Shown: positions 1-6,047, counted from the stretch's first letter. The stretch: 8,629 nucleotides of DNA from Myxococcales bacterium (GCA_007120615.1 SKNI01000648.1:1-8629); one strand, 5' to 3'. Notes: generated from the letters alone by a model not told the origin. A program made the numbers and translations.

Positions 1-2
1 CC

Positions 3-191
3 ATCGACGGCGACCACGATGCCGCGATTTCCCCTTTTGAACCCACCGCCCTCGGACTACCTCCGATCACCGACCCAAAATTGCTCGACCAGCAAGCACC
101 GCTTCACTTCGCCCGATCGCAGCGTGCCGTCCACGCACACTACATGGTTCCCTCAAGGATTGACGCAAAACGAAAACGAATCTGTCGATAA
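3..191 (+). CDS. C-terminal fragment of an unidentified protein, 5' end outside the window
   Basis: The third forward frame is open from the window edge for 62 codons and ends in a tandem stop, TAA TAA, at 189-194. Its codons follow a purine-N-pyrimidine pattern (ATC GAC GGC GAC and so on), and the residues form a natural mix beginning IDGDHDAAISPFEPTALG and ending in a basic tail, DAKRKRICR. The first frame is also open here, but gives an unnatural Pro/Ser/Thr-rich translation. I do not recognise a family and see no domain motif. The region could instead be non-coding, since the antisense frame in the same register also reads fairly well apart from one stop. A coding end is inferred from codon pattern only. 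Confidence 0.4.
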   Translation: MDGDHDAAISPFEPTALGLPPITDPKLLDQQAPLHFARSQRAVHAHYMVPSRIDAKRKRICR

Positions 192-194
192 TAA

Positions 195-266
195 GTTTAG
201 TAACTAGGACTTGAACCATCGACCCTTCGCTCCATTATCAATGCGTCCAACTCGAAAGGAGACCGA
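195..266 (-). pseudogene. Possible decayed tRNA remnant (Ile-like)
   Basis: Read on the minus strand, this stretch contains in order a D-loop-like GAGTTGG, a TTGATAA that resembles an Ile (GAU) anticodon loop, a variable-region-like AAGGGTC, and GGTTCAAGTCC, which matches the T-arm core. It is not an intact tRNA: only the two inner T-stem pairs form, the anticodon stem is mismatched, the D arm is shortened, and no acceptor stem is visible. It is either a relic, perhaps left at an old integration site, or a chance match. The ribosome binding site of the next gene lies within or beside it. Confidence 0.2.
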
Positions 267-269
267 ACG

Positions 270-980
270 ATGACACCCGCGCCAAAACAGAGCGTTGCCC
301 CACTGGACCAATTCTACCAGCTCCCGGATCTACTCTGCGCAGCCTTTTATGGAAGTAGCTATCGCTTTGGAGAATTGCACTTCTCCGAGAAAATGGCTGA
401 GGGAGAATATCCGTCATATCTTGTCGACCCACCCGATTTTATGAGGGGCGGTTGGACCCGCTATCATGAAATCTCCATGGTCCTGCATCCCGAAAAAGGG
501 GGCCTTCTTCTTCGCATGACCGAGGTTCCCGACGACGCGCCCGACGAGGCGCTCACCAGGGAAATTGCCGAGGATCACTGCGCGCTCGTCGGCCTGATGT
601 GGAAACTCCATCACCGACTCGAACAGGTTGGATTCTGGAAAGACCGCCCCATTGTCCTGGGAGTCGGCCTGGTCACTACCCACCATTGTCCCGATGAGCT
701 GCGCCCGGCCAATATCTGTGAGACCGTACTCATTGACCGCAAGAAATTGCCCAGACTCCCCACTCATATCGATGAATTATTCGACTATTATACCCGGCCT
801 GAAGCCCTACCGGTCGCCGATTGGGGTGAGCGACTGATCACGGACCTTACGACCTCGCCGGACTTGATCGGGGGATTTGTAGACGAGGATAGCCTCATTG
901 AGTTCTACGACGAATTCGGTCGCGGCCTCGACGAGGTCATAGAGCCGGAGGCGTCTATAAAGCCTCCGCCGAGTTTTTAG
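270..980 (+). CDS. Hypothetical protein, 236 aa, family not recognised
   Basis: The ATG at 270 is preceded by AAAGGAG with 8 bases of spacing, so the start is well supported. The product is an acidic, apparently soluble protein with no signal peptide or membrane segment. It has aromatic-rich N-terminal stretches (FYQLPDLLCAAFYGSSYRFG), a hydrophobic patch around IVLGVGLVTTHHCPDE in the middle, and an acidic C-terminal third (FVDEDSLIEFYDEFGRGLDE) that ends in IKPPPSF. The two adjacent His and a Cys (THHCPDE) could bind a metal, but this is speculation. I cannot assign a function. It is probably transcribed alone, since the next gene converges on it and a possible terminator overlaps its last codons. 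Confidence 0.85.
   Translation: MTPAPKQSVAPLDQFYQLPDLLCAAFYGSSYRFGELHFSEKMAEGEYPSYLVDPPDFMRGGWTRYHEISMVLHPEKGGLLLRMTEVPDDAPDEALTREIAEDHCALVGLMWKLHHRLEQVGFWKDRPIVLGVGLVTTHHCPDELRPANICETVLIDRKKLPRLPTHIDELFDYYTRPEALPVADWGERLITDLTTSPDLIGGFVDEDSLIEFYDEFGRGLDEVIEPEASIKPPPSF
946..978 (+). terminator. Possible intrinsic terminator overlapping the end of the 236-aa gene
   Basis: A perfect 7-bp stem, CGGAGGC (946-952) with GCCTCCG (962-968), encloses a 9-base loop. Five T residues follow at 974-978 after a 5-base gap. The whole structure lies inside the coding sequence, and the T-run forms part of the last Phe codon and the stop codon. The gap between stem and T-run is longer than usual, so its strength is uncertain. 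There is no T-run in the other direction, so it should act on the plus strand only. Confidence 0.5.
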
Positions 981-1057
981 ATAATGCCGCCGCCAAAGCC
1001 CTGGTCGTAGATATAGTCGACCTGCCAGCACTCGGAGTGCGGACCGAAGCGGTTGCG

Positions 1058-2119
1058 TTATTCGTCGTCGGAGGCGTCCGAGTCCGAAGAGAGCACGGCA
1101 TCGGGAAAATTGGCTACTTTTCCAGCCACCGCCAGACATCGGTGCCAATCGCCCTCCAGGGTCCCCATTCCGTAGACCACGGCCTCTCGGATCGAGGTGC
1201 CCTCCATCGCGTGGACCCCGTCGACCACTGCATAAGGTCCGATGCGAACGCCTGCTTCAGCCTGGACGTGTGCGCCGGTCAAGATGGGACCGGATAACTC
1301 CGTTTTATCGTCGATGCCGTCCTGAGCGAAAACGTAGAGACCCTCGCCGAGAGCTTCTGGGATCGGCACCTGTTTGAAGAGCGTCGGGTCATCCAGAACC
1401 CGGCGGGTGGTTTCAAAAAAGAGACTTGGGTTATCCAGGGCCGCCCAGAAGTCGTCGTTGACGCTGATATTGAGGGCTTCGCCTTCTTCCAGCAGTGGTC
1501 CGTAGACATCTCCCACAAGACAACCTTTCTCCAGCGGGATCTCGCGCAGAAGTTCAGCTTCGATGAAATGGACCCCCGTAAAATCATATTCGGTCAGGTT
1601 CTCGGGGGCCTCAGGGTGACGAAAATCGCGAAGACCCATCAGGGTGCCCTCTTGTTCGTCCACCCATACTTTGCCTGGCTGGTCGTCGGCCTTCGGTCGC
1701 ACCACAAGGGTTGCTCGAGCACCGGACTTGCGATGAGCCTCCAGATGTTCGAGGAGATCGATATTCATGACGCTGTCGCCGTTGAGCACGATCAGAGTCG
1801 TCTCAGGCTCCCCCAGTCCATTCCAGATGCCCCGGGCTCCACCGGCGGTTCCCAAGATTTCCCACTCTCGAGTGTATACGGGGTCGAGGTTCATCGTTTT
1901 GCAGATTCGATCGGCCACCGGAACGATGCTGTCGGGGAGATGATGCAGATTCATTCCCACCCGGGTGACCCCGGCGGTCGACAGATGATCCAGAGCATAG
2001 GCCAGAAGCGGGGTGTTGAGAAATGGAATCAGAGGCTTTGGAATCACATCGGTGATCGGAGCCAGGCGGGTTCCAAATCCGGCGCAAAGCACACCGCCAA
2101 CGGGGGGCATATCTGTCAT
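1058..2119 (-). CDS. Sugar-phosphate nucleotidyltransferase (NDP-sugar pyrophosphorylase family)
   Basis: The protein has 353 aa. The N-terminal GT-A-type domain carries the signature GFGTRLAPITDVIPKP (residues 14-29), with the nucleotide-binding GxGTR loop and Lys28. It also has ILGTAGG (88-94), which contacts the base, and NGD (113-115), which supplies the metal-binding Asp. The C-terminal part, about 276-330, has hexapeptide-like repeats (ILTGAHV, GVRIGPYAVV) of a short left-handed beta helix. The enzyme should join a nucleoside triphosphate and a sugar 1-phosphate to give an NDP-sugar and pyrophosphate, for polysaccharide or glycoconjugate synthesis; the sugar and nucleotide cannot be read from sequence. 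It ends in an acidic tail, SSDSDASDDE. No clear Shine-Dalgarno sequence precedes the ATG at 2119; an alternative ATG at 2110 is no better. The pspA terminator lies only 25 bases upstream, so transcription depends on readthrough or on a promoter inside pspA. A coding-like stretch continues in frame after its stop. Confidence 0.93.
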   Translation of the reverse strand: MTDMPPVGGVLCAGFGTRLAPITDVIPKPLIPFLNTPLLAYALDHLSTAGVTRVGMNLHHLPDSIVPVADRICKTMNLDPVYTREWEILGTAGGARGIWNGLGEPETTLIVLNGDSVMNIDLLEHLEAHRKSGARATLVVRPKADDQPGKVWVDEQEGTLMGLRDFRHPEAPENLTEYDFTGVHFIEAELLREIPLEKGCLVGDVYGPLLEEGEALNISVNDDFWAALDNPSLFFETTRRVLDDPTLFKQVPIPEALGEGLYVFAQDGIDDKTELSGPILTGAHVQAEAGVRIGPYAVVDGVHAMEGTSIREAVVYGMGTLEGDWHRCLAVAGKVANFPDAVLSSDSDASDDE

Positions 2120-2138
2120 AACAAAAAAGTCTCTCTAC

Positions 2139-2190
2139 AAAGAAAACGTGGAGGGTCTCGAGCCGATCTCAGACCCGAGCCCTCCACGTT
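2139..2190 (-). terminator. Strong intrinsic terminator downstream of pspA
   Basis: A perfect 11-bp inverted repeat, AACGTGGAGGG (2145-2155) with CCCTCCACGTT (2180-2190), is extended by CTCG (2157-2160) with CGAG (2176-2179) across a one-base bulge. On the minus strand the stem is followed by TTTTCTTTGT. It begins about 25 bases after the pspA stop codon. The stem could also form in plus-strand RNA, but no T-run follows on that side. Confidence 0.85.
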
Positions 2191-2214
2191 GATCACATCA
2201 CAGTCACGCAGCAC

Positions 2215-2994
2215 TCACAGGTCGTCAGAGTCCCAGGTTCCTCGTCGAGCGGAGACGGTCTCTTCCTCTTCGACCTGCTCTTCTTCCTCTTCGAACTCGA
2301 ACTGAGTCTCTTCTTCTTCTTTGGTAACGCCCATCTTGGCTTTGAGCGCCTGCAGGGCTTCGTCGGAGCCATGATCCGATTCCAGGGCGTCAAATTCGGC
2401 GGCCAGATCGTCACCGCCCATACTCTCGGCGAGTTCGGCGGAGGCTTCGGCTTCGGCTTCCATCTGCTCGATGCGCCCCTGCATTCGGTCAAAGGCATCA
2501 AAGGCCGAGGTGTCGCTCATCCCGGACATGGTCTGCTGGATCGTTTTCTGGGCCTCGGCGCGCTTCTGACGTGCAATAAGCAGGTTCTTCTTCCGGGTCG
2601 CCTCTTCGATCTTATTGTTGAGCTGGCGCAGAGAGTCGCGCAATTTATCGGCCGCCGCTTTCTGGGCTTCCCACTGCCCCTGATATTCTTTGGCCAGATC
2701 GTCGTGCTCGTTTTTGCGGGAGAGAGCCTCCCGCGCCAGGTCATCTCGACCGGCCCGGACCGCCATCATCGCTTTCTTTTCCCACTCTCGAGACTTGTTG
2801 ACCTCATTTTCCAACTGCCGCTTGAGGCGTTTTTCATCCGCGATGGCCACAGCCACCTGCTTTTTGGCCTGGATCAACTGCTCCTTCATATCGAGGATCA
2901 ATTGATTGAGAATCTTTTCGGGATCCTCGGATCGGCTGATCAGGTCATTGATATTGGCTCTAAGCAGCGTGCTTATGCGATTTAAGATGCCCAT
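2215..2994 (-). CDS. pspA: PspA/IM30 family membrane-stress protein with acidic tail
   Basis: The 259-aa protein starts MGILNRISTLLRANINDL, the amphipathic N-terminal helix that binds anionic membranes in PspA and Vipp1. The family motif SEDPEK follows (residues 22-27), then long heptad-rich helices to about residue 190 (for example LILDMKEQLIQAKKQVAVA). Family members assemble into ESCRT-III-like oligomers that protect the inner membrane and limit proton leakage. The start is supported by AAAGGAG with about 7 bases of spacing. The protein is longer than Escherichia coli PspA (222 aa) because of a C-terminal tail (221-259) dominated by glutamate, ending RRGTWDSDDL. It lies 124 bases downstream of the YbjN-like gene on the same strand, with no obvious terminator between them, so they are probably co-transcribed. 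I found no convincing sigma54 (-24/-12) promoter in that gap, unlike the enterobacterial psp operon. Confidence 0.95.
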   Translation of the reverse strand: MGILNRISTLLRANINDLISRSEDPEKILNQLILDMKEQLIQAKKQVAVAIADEKRLKRQLENEVNKSREWEKKAMMAVRAGRDDLAREALSRKNEHDDLAKEYQGQWEAQKAAADKLRDSLRQLNNKIEEATRKKNLLIARQKRAEAQKTIQQTMSGMSDTSAFDAFDRMQGRIEQMEAEAEASAELAESMGGDDLAAEFDALESDHGSDEALQALKAKMGVTKEEEETQFEFEEEEEQVEEEETVSARRGTWDSDDL

Positions 2995-3118
2995 GAATCG
3001 TCTCCTTTATTTGCTCTGCGATGTATGAGGCTTTCGATCCGGTAACGGGTAGCGTTTTGGGGAGCGAAAACCTTCGATCATTTAGTTGACTGCGGCGCCG
3101 AATATTCCTACGTGGGCA

Positions 3119-3568
3119 TCAGGCCTGGTCTACAGTCTCCGCTGGTTGCTGCTGATCGGAATCTCCCTGCCGGATAATCTCTCGAAGTTCCTGGTAGTGC
3201 TCCCGCACGGCCAGGGTGATGGAGTCGATTGCGGCCTGGAACTCGTTTTTATCCAGGTTGGGACTTTGAACGGTATCTACGATGACGACCGATTCATCTT
3301 CCAGACCAAAGGCACCGGCGATCATACTGGTGGCGTTGAGTTCCAGAAGTCGTCGAAAGAGTACCGGTTGAATCATCTCCTCCGGGGTATCGATCAACTT
3401 GACCCGAAACGTCAGCACCGGAGCTGTATGATAGACGACGATATTATCGATATAATCGATCTCGTCGTGGATCAGCCACAGCCCATCTTTAACCTGCTCA
3501 AAAGGAAGCCCTAATTCAATGATATAGGACTCAATTCTGTCGTTTAATTCCGCTTCTGTAGTGTTCAT
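3119..3568 (-). CDS. YbjN / type III secretion chaperone-like domain protein
   Basis: The product is a 149-aa acidic soluble protein with the alternating pattern of YbjN-type domains: an N-terminal helix (ELNDRIESYIIELGLPFEQV), a sheet-forming part (GLWLIHDE, NIVVYHTAPVLTFRVKL), a helix with LLELNATSMIAGAFGLED, and a final strand and helix (VVIVDTVQSPNLDKNEFQAAI). This fold resembles class I secretion chaperones and often acts as a protein-binding module. No secretion genes are nearby, so a true export role is not implied. I chose the ATG at 3568 because GAGGGAGG lies 9 bases upstream; an ATG at 3577 touches that sequence directly and would be poorly spaced. The position upstream of pspA, under a shared promoter, suggests an envelope-stress partner, but this is inference. 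Confidence 0.75.
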   Translation of the reverse strand: MNTTEAELNDRIESYIIELGLPFEQVKDGLWLIHDEIDYIDNIVVYHTAPVLTFRVKLIDTPEEMIQPVLFRRLLELNATSMIAGAFGLEDESVVIVDTVQSPNLDKNEFQAAIDSITLAVREHYQELREIIRQGDSDQQQPAETVDQA

Positions 3569-3686
3569 GGACGCCATCCTCCCTCGGTCAGTGGCGGTAG
3601 AGACACGCCAGATCACGGAGCGGGACCGAGAGGCCGCAGCCGATCTACTGGCTAAGATGTTGGTTCAAAGCTAACGAACGGCGAAA

Positions 3687-3716
3687 TACTAGGTGCGCCG
3701 CACTGCGGGTGTCAAG
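3687..3716 (-). promoter_or_regulatory. Sigma70-type promoter for the YbjN-like gene and pspA
   Basis: On the minus strand there is a perfect -35 box, TTGACA (3716-3711), an 18-base spacer, and TAGTAT (3692-3687), which matches 4 of 6 bases of the -10 consensus. Transcription would begin near 3680, about 110 bases before the start codon at 3568. It is the best promoter match in the window. Confidence 0.65.
3694..3709. promoter_or_regulatory. Overlapping palindromes in the promoter spacer, candidate operator
   Basis: Two 11-base hyphenated palindromes overlap by six bases: GTGCG-C-CGCAC (3694-3704) and CCGCA-C-TGCGG (3699-3709). They occupy most of the spacer between the -35 and -10 boxes of the minus-strand promoter. 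A repressor or MerR-type activator bound here would act directly on RNA polymerase. No regulator gene is seen in the window, and these are short GC-rich repeats that may arise by chance. Confidence 0.35.
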
Positions 3717-3763
3717 ATCGCTTGCTCCGACAAACCTTTGCTGTAGAGCCGCAACGGAGGTAT

Positions 3764-3868
3764 TTGAAGCTGTTCGGTTGCACCAAGGTGGTTGCGCAAC
3801 TTGAGTCCGGTGCATTAGAGTTGGCGGCCGGCAGGCGGTTTGTGTCGCCTTCAGCTCATTGTATTTGA
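3764..3868 (+). CDS. Possible 34-codon leader peptide ahead of the kinase
   Basis: A TTG start at 3764 follows GGAGG (3756-3760) and opens 34 codons (MKLFGCTKVVAQLESGALEL...) that end at TGA 3866-3868. The stop overlaps the kinase's own GAGGAG, 7 bases before its GTG start, a geometry typical of translational coupling. Against it, the spacing of 3 bases is short, TTG is a weak start, and the frame is open upstream in any case. No function is recognisable. Confidence 0.2.
   Translation: MKLFGCTKVVAQLESGALELAAGRRFVSPSAHCI
3779..3814. repeat. Nested inverted repeats upstream of the kinase
   Basis: An outer pair, TGCACC (3779-3784) and GGTGCA (3809-3814), encloses a perfect palindrome, GTTGCGCAAC (3791-3800). 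A second small one, CACC-AA-GGTG (3781-3790), abuts it. GGTTGC also repeats directly at 3776-3781 and 3790-3795. The region could be a protein-binding site or an RNA fold in the kinase leader. The rest of the 307-base gap 3569-3875 holds the minus-strand promoter and a possible leader ORF, and no other gene that I can support. Confidence 0.35.
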
Positions 3869-3875
3869 GGAGCTT

Positions 3876-5552
3876 GTGAAACATCTTGGCCCTTATCAGC
3901 TCATCGAGCGAATCGGCGTTGGCGGTATGGCGGAAGTCTTTCTGGCCCATGCCAGACGCCAGGGAGACTTTGTTCAGCCCTGTGTGGTCAAAGTCTTGCA
4001 CCGAGAATTGGCGGCCGACAAAAACTTCACCCGGATCCTCCTGGAAGAAGCCCGACTCATCGCCCAGCTGCGCCATAATAATATCGCGAGCCTCTACGAC
4101 GTTGGCCGCCATGACGGGGCTGTATTTCTGGTCATGGAATTTGTAGACGGCCAAGATCTCCACGCCGTCTTAGCGAAGTCCGTTCGACTGGAACAAGAAC
4201 TCCCGGTGGCCTTTGCCCTGCACGTAGCTCGAAATTTATGCACGGGATTGCATTTCGCCCACACTCGAAGCGGGCCCGGCGATGTTCCTTTAAAGCTGGT
4301 ACACCGTGACGTCAGTCCTCAGAACGTGCTCATCAGCGCACTGGGAGAGGTGAAGCTCATCGATTTCGGGGTCGCCAAATTCAACTCCGAGATGCGGGAG
4401 AAGACGCGAGCCGGGGTCATCAAAGGTAAATTTGGCTATATGTCGCCGGAGCAGGCCTGGGATGAAACCCTGGACCAGCGCTCCGACCTCTTCTCGGTGG
4501 GAATCTGTCTTTATGAGATGCTGACGGGACGCTCGGTTTATGGTCAAAGCGATGAGGCCATGACCATGCTCAAAAGGGCTCGAGAGGCCGACATCGACCC
4601 CATCACCGACTGGCGACCCGATGTTCCCGAGGACCTGGCCAAGATCATCCACCGCGCCCTGGAGAGAAATCGAGACGATCGCTTTCAGACCGCTCATCAA
4701 ATGGAGCGGGAGTTATCGGTGATCCTGGCCCGAGTGGCGCCGGATTATACCAACCTCGACGCCGGCGTATTGGTCGATGGCCTCTTCTCCACCGACGACC
4801 CGGCTCTCCAGGAGTTGAGTCCTCGAATCGGGGTTCCGGGCATGGCGGTGGAGGAGCAAACCCATCCCATGACCGACGTGCCCCAGGAAATCAAAGAGAG
4901 CGGGCGCTTTCTGCAGATGAGTTCTCTAAAAGAGAACCCCTCCGCCGGGGCGGATGATGCCACCGCCGCCATCATCTTTCGCGACGAGGATTTCGCCGAT
5001 GAGAAGACCGAACTCTTCGACGAAACTCGGATCTCCGGGGTTCACCCCACGGTGGACCGAAACGCACCGGATCTCCGCAGCAGCGGACGGTTTGCGGCAA
5101 AACAACGAGGACGATCGGCGAAGCGGCGAGATCCGGCGCGAAATACACGGCGCATCGAGGAGAGTCTCGAGGATCAAGAGACCGATCCTCGTCACGAGAC
5201 CCCCAAGACCCGCGCCAGCGGAGGGCTGGAAACCATCGAGCGGACGACTCCCGATCGCGCTCGAAGAAAGAAAAAAAACCGCTCCCCACGGGCTGAAACC
5301 CGTCAAAAAGAAACCGATGACCCCGCCGCTCCCAAGATTCAAGCGCGGGGGCCGGTTCCTCCAACGGAGTTGAGTGACCGCGATGAACTGATGGCGGAGA
5401 TGAGGCAATTCTCACGCGAGTCTCGCCAGGACGGTGATTCGAGTTCCAAGGCGAAGCCCAAAATCTCCATCGATCCCCGGCTTCAGCTTGTGGGGGCGGC
5501 GAGTTTTGTGATCATCGCCCTGCTCTTCGTGCTCATTCGCTTTGTATTTTAG
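3876..5552 (+). CDS. Membrane-anchored eukaryotic-like Ser/Thr protein kinase (Pkn type)
   Basis: The protein has 558 aa. The kinase domain (about 7-285) contains the glycine-rich loop IGVGGMAEVF (13-22), the ATP-binding Lys39 in VVKVLH, the helix-C Glu58, the catalytic loop HRDVSPQN (143-150, base Asp145), the metal-binding DFG (163-165) and the activation-segment motif SPEQ (190-193), so it should be active. Loop residues HRD with VSPQN are common in myxobacterial kinases. A long charged, Pro/Arg-rich linker of low complexity (about 350-530) follows. The last 24 residues (LQLVGAASFVIIALLFVLIR) form one membrane helix at the extreme C-terminus, which places the kinase in the cytoplasm with almost no outer segment and no sensor domain. 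I chose the GTG at 3876 because GAGGAG lies just upstream and the kinase fold begins at once; an upstream TTG at 3840 is less likely. Targets are unknown. Confidence 0.93.
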   Translation: MKHLGPYQLIERIGVGGMAEVFLAHARRQGDFVQPCVVKVLHRELAADKNFTRILLEEARLIAQLRHNNIASLYDVGRHDGAVFLVMEFVDGQDLHAVLAKSVRLEQELPVAFALHVARNLCTGLHFAHTRSGPGDVPLKLVHRDVSPQNVLISALGEVKLIDFGVAKFNSEMREKTRAGVIKGKFGYMSPEQAWDETLDQRSDLFSVGICLYEMLTGRSVYGQSDEAMTMLKRAREADIDPITDWRPDVPEDLAKIIHRALERNRDDRFQTAHQMERELSVILARVAPDYTNLDAGVLVDGLFSTDDPALQELSPRIGVPGMAVEEQTHPMTDVPQEIKESGRFLQMSSLKENPSAGADDATAAIIFRDEDFADEKTELFDETRISGVHPTVDRNAPDLRSSGRFAAKQRGRSAKRRDPARNTRRIEESLEDQETDPRHETPKTRASGGLETIERTTPDRARRKKKNRSPRAETRQKETDDPAAPKIQARGPVPPTELSDRDELMAEMRQFSRESRQDGDSSSKAKPKISIDPRLQLVGAASFVIIALLFVLIRFVF

Positions 5553-5869
5553 CCGTCGATTCCGAAATCTTCTCGCGCCGAGAAATCGGGCCCCTCACCC
5601 AGGGGGGATTCTTTCCCACCCTCATCGAGATAGGCCTGCAGTCCGGCGTAGGAGACGGGCTGGTGGTTGTATTTGGCGGTCTCCTCATTGTCGAAGACGT
5701 AGCGCACGGCCTTGACCGGCCGGCCTTGGTCGTCTTCTCCCGCTTTTGCTACGGCGGTCCACCGCTTCAATTCCTTGGTCGGAACCAGGGTCTTGGGCGT
5801 TGAGAAGGTGCGATAGATTTTGACAAGCTTTTTATCAGGGTCGTACTCAATGCGTTCTTTGGTCATCAT
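5549..5869 (-). CDS. Small hypothetical protein, 106 aa
   Basis: The product is a charged, apparently soluble protein without a signal peptide or membrane segment. It opens with a beta-rich stretch (KERIEYDPDKKLVKIYRTF), has a central LKRWTAVAKAG and VKAVRYVFDNEE, and ends in an acidic Gly-rich tail. I do not recognise a family. Two adjacent ATG codons (5869 and 5866) can start it; AGGT just upstream is a weak ribosome binding site. It converges on the kinase: its TAA (5551-5549) and the kinase TAG (5550-5552) share TTAG, so neither gene can have a terminator between them. Natural composition and full-length opening support a real gene. Confidence 0.7.
   Translation of the reverse strand: MMTKERIEYDPDKKLVKIYRTFSTPKTLVPTKELKRWTAVAKAGEDDQGRPVKAVRYVFDNEETAKYNHQPVSYAGLQAYLDEGGKESPLGEGPDFSAREDFGIDG
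5562..5589. repeat. Stem-loop at the convergent gene ends
   Basis: TTCTCG (5570-5575) pairs with CGAGAA (5579-5584) around a 3-base loop, and CCGA (5562-5565) can pair with TCGG (5586-5589) outside it. It lies just after the kinase stop and inside the last codons of the opposite gene. No T-run follows on either strand, so it may protect the kinase mRNA 3' end rather than terminate transcription. Confidence 0.25.
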
Positions 5870-5921
5870 TTTACCTGTGTTTTGCAGTTGATTCAGCGTC
5901 GGGATCCAATTCTCTACGGCG

Positions 5922-5951
5922 GTGACCTTGCCAGTCGCCAGGTGCTACACT
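5922..5951 (+). promoter_or_regulatory. Weak candidate promoter for the PLP enzyme cluster
   Basis: GTGACC (5922-5927) and TACACT (5946-5951), each matching 4 of 6 consensus bases, are separated by 18 bases. Transcription would begin near 5958, about 90 bases ahead of the chosen start codon. If correct, the GTG at 5922 cannot be the translation start. Confidence 0.3.
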
Positions 5952-6047
5952 AAACCACGGGAGGGAAGTCTTTGGGAAGTACTTCTTCGTCGAAAACGAT
6001 CAATCCAAACTCCAAGGTCGATGGCATCCAGAAAAGTCGAGACGTAT

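Noticed and set aside
160..192. TTGACG (160-165) and GATAAT (187-192) as a promoter for the 236-aa gene
   Set aside because: Each box is a good match, but the spacer is 21 bases, beyond the usual 16-19, and the -10 overlaps the tandem stop of the upstream reading frame.
19..207. 62-codon forward ORF starting at ATG 19
   Set aside because: Its translation is rich in Pro, Ser and Thr with no natural pattern. The overlapping third frame has better codon structure and a tandem stop.
1028..1040. GCACT-CGG-AGTGC hairpin after the nucleotidyltransferase stop as a terminator
   Set aside because: The stem is 5 bp and no T-run follows on the minus strand.
1858..2794. 15-base repeat TTTCCCACTCTCGAG near 1859 and 2780
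   Set aside because: Both copies encode Arg-Glu-Trp-Glu within unrelated proteins in the same frame, and there is no flanking similarity. A coincidence of codon choice is most likely.
3645..4163. 172-codon minus-strand ORF overlapping the kinase start
   Set aside because: It is antisense to the conserved kinase N-lobe and crosses the divergent promoter region. Its translation resembles no family.
4926..5415. Long open frames on other frames and strands inside the kinase linker
   Set aside because: The GC-rich, low-complexity linker leaves stops rare in several frames. The kinase frame is continuous from an intact catalytic domain to a membrane helix, so the others are shadows.
5591..5612. 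CCCCT-CACCC-AGGGG hairpin followed by GGATTCTTT as a kinase terminator
   Set aside because: The stem is only 5 bp, the T-run is interrupted, and it lies inside the coding sequence of the opposite gene.
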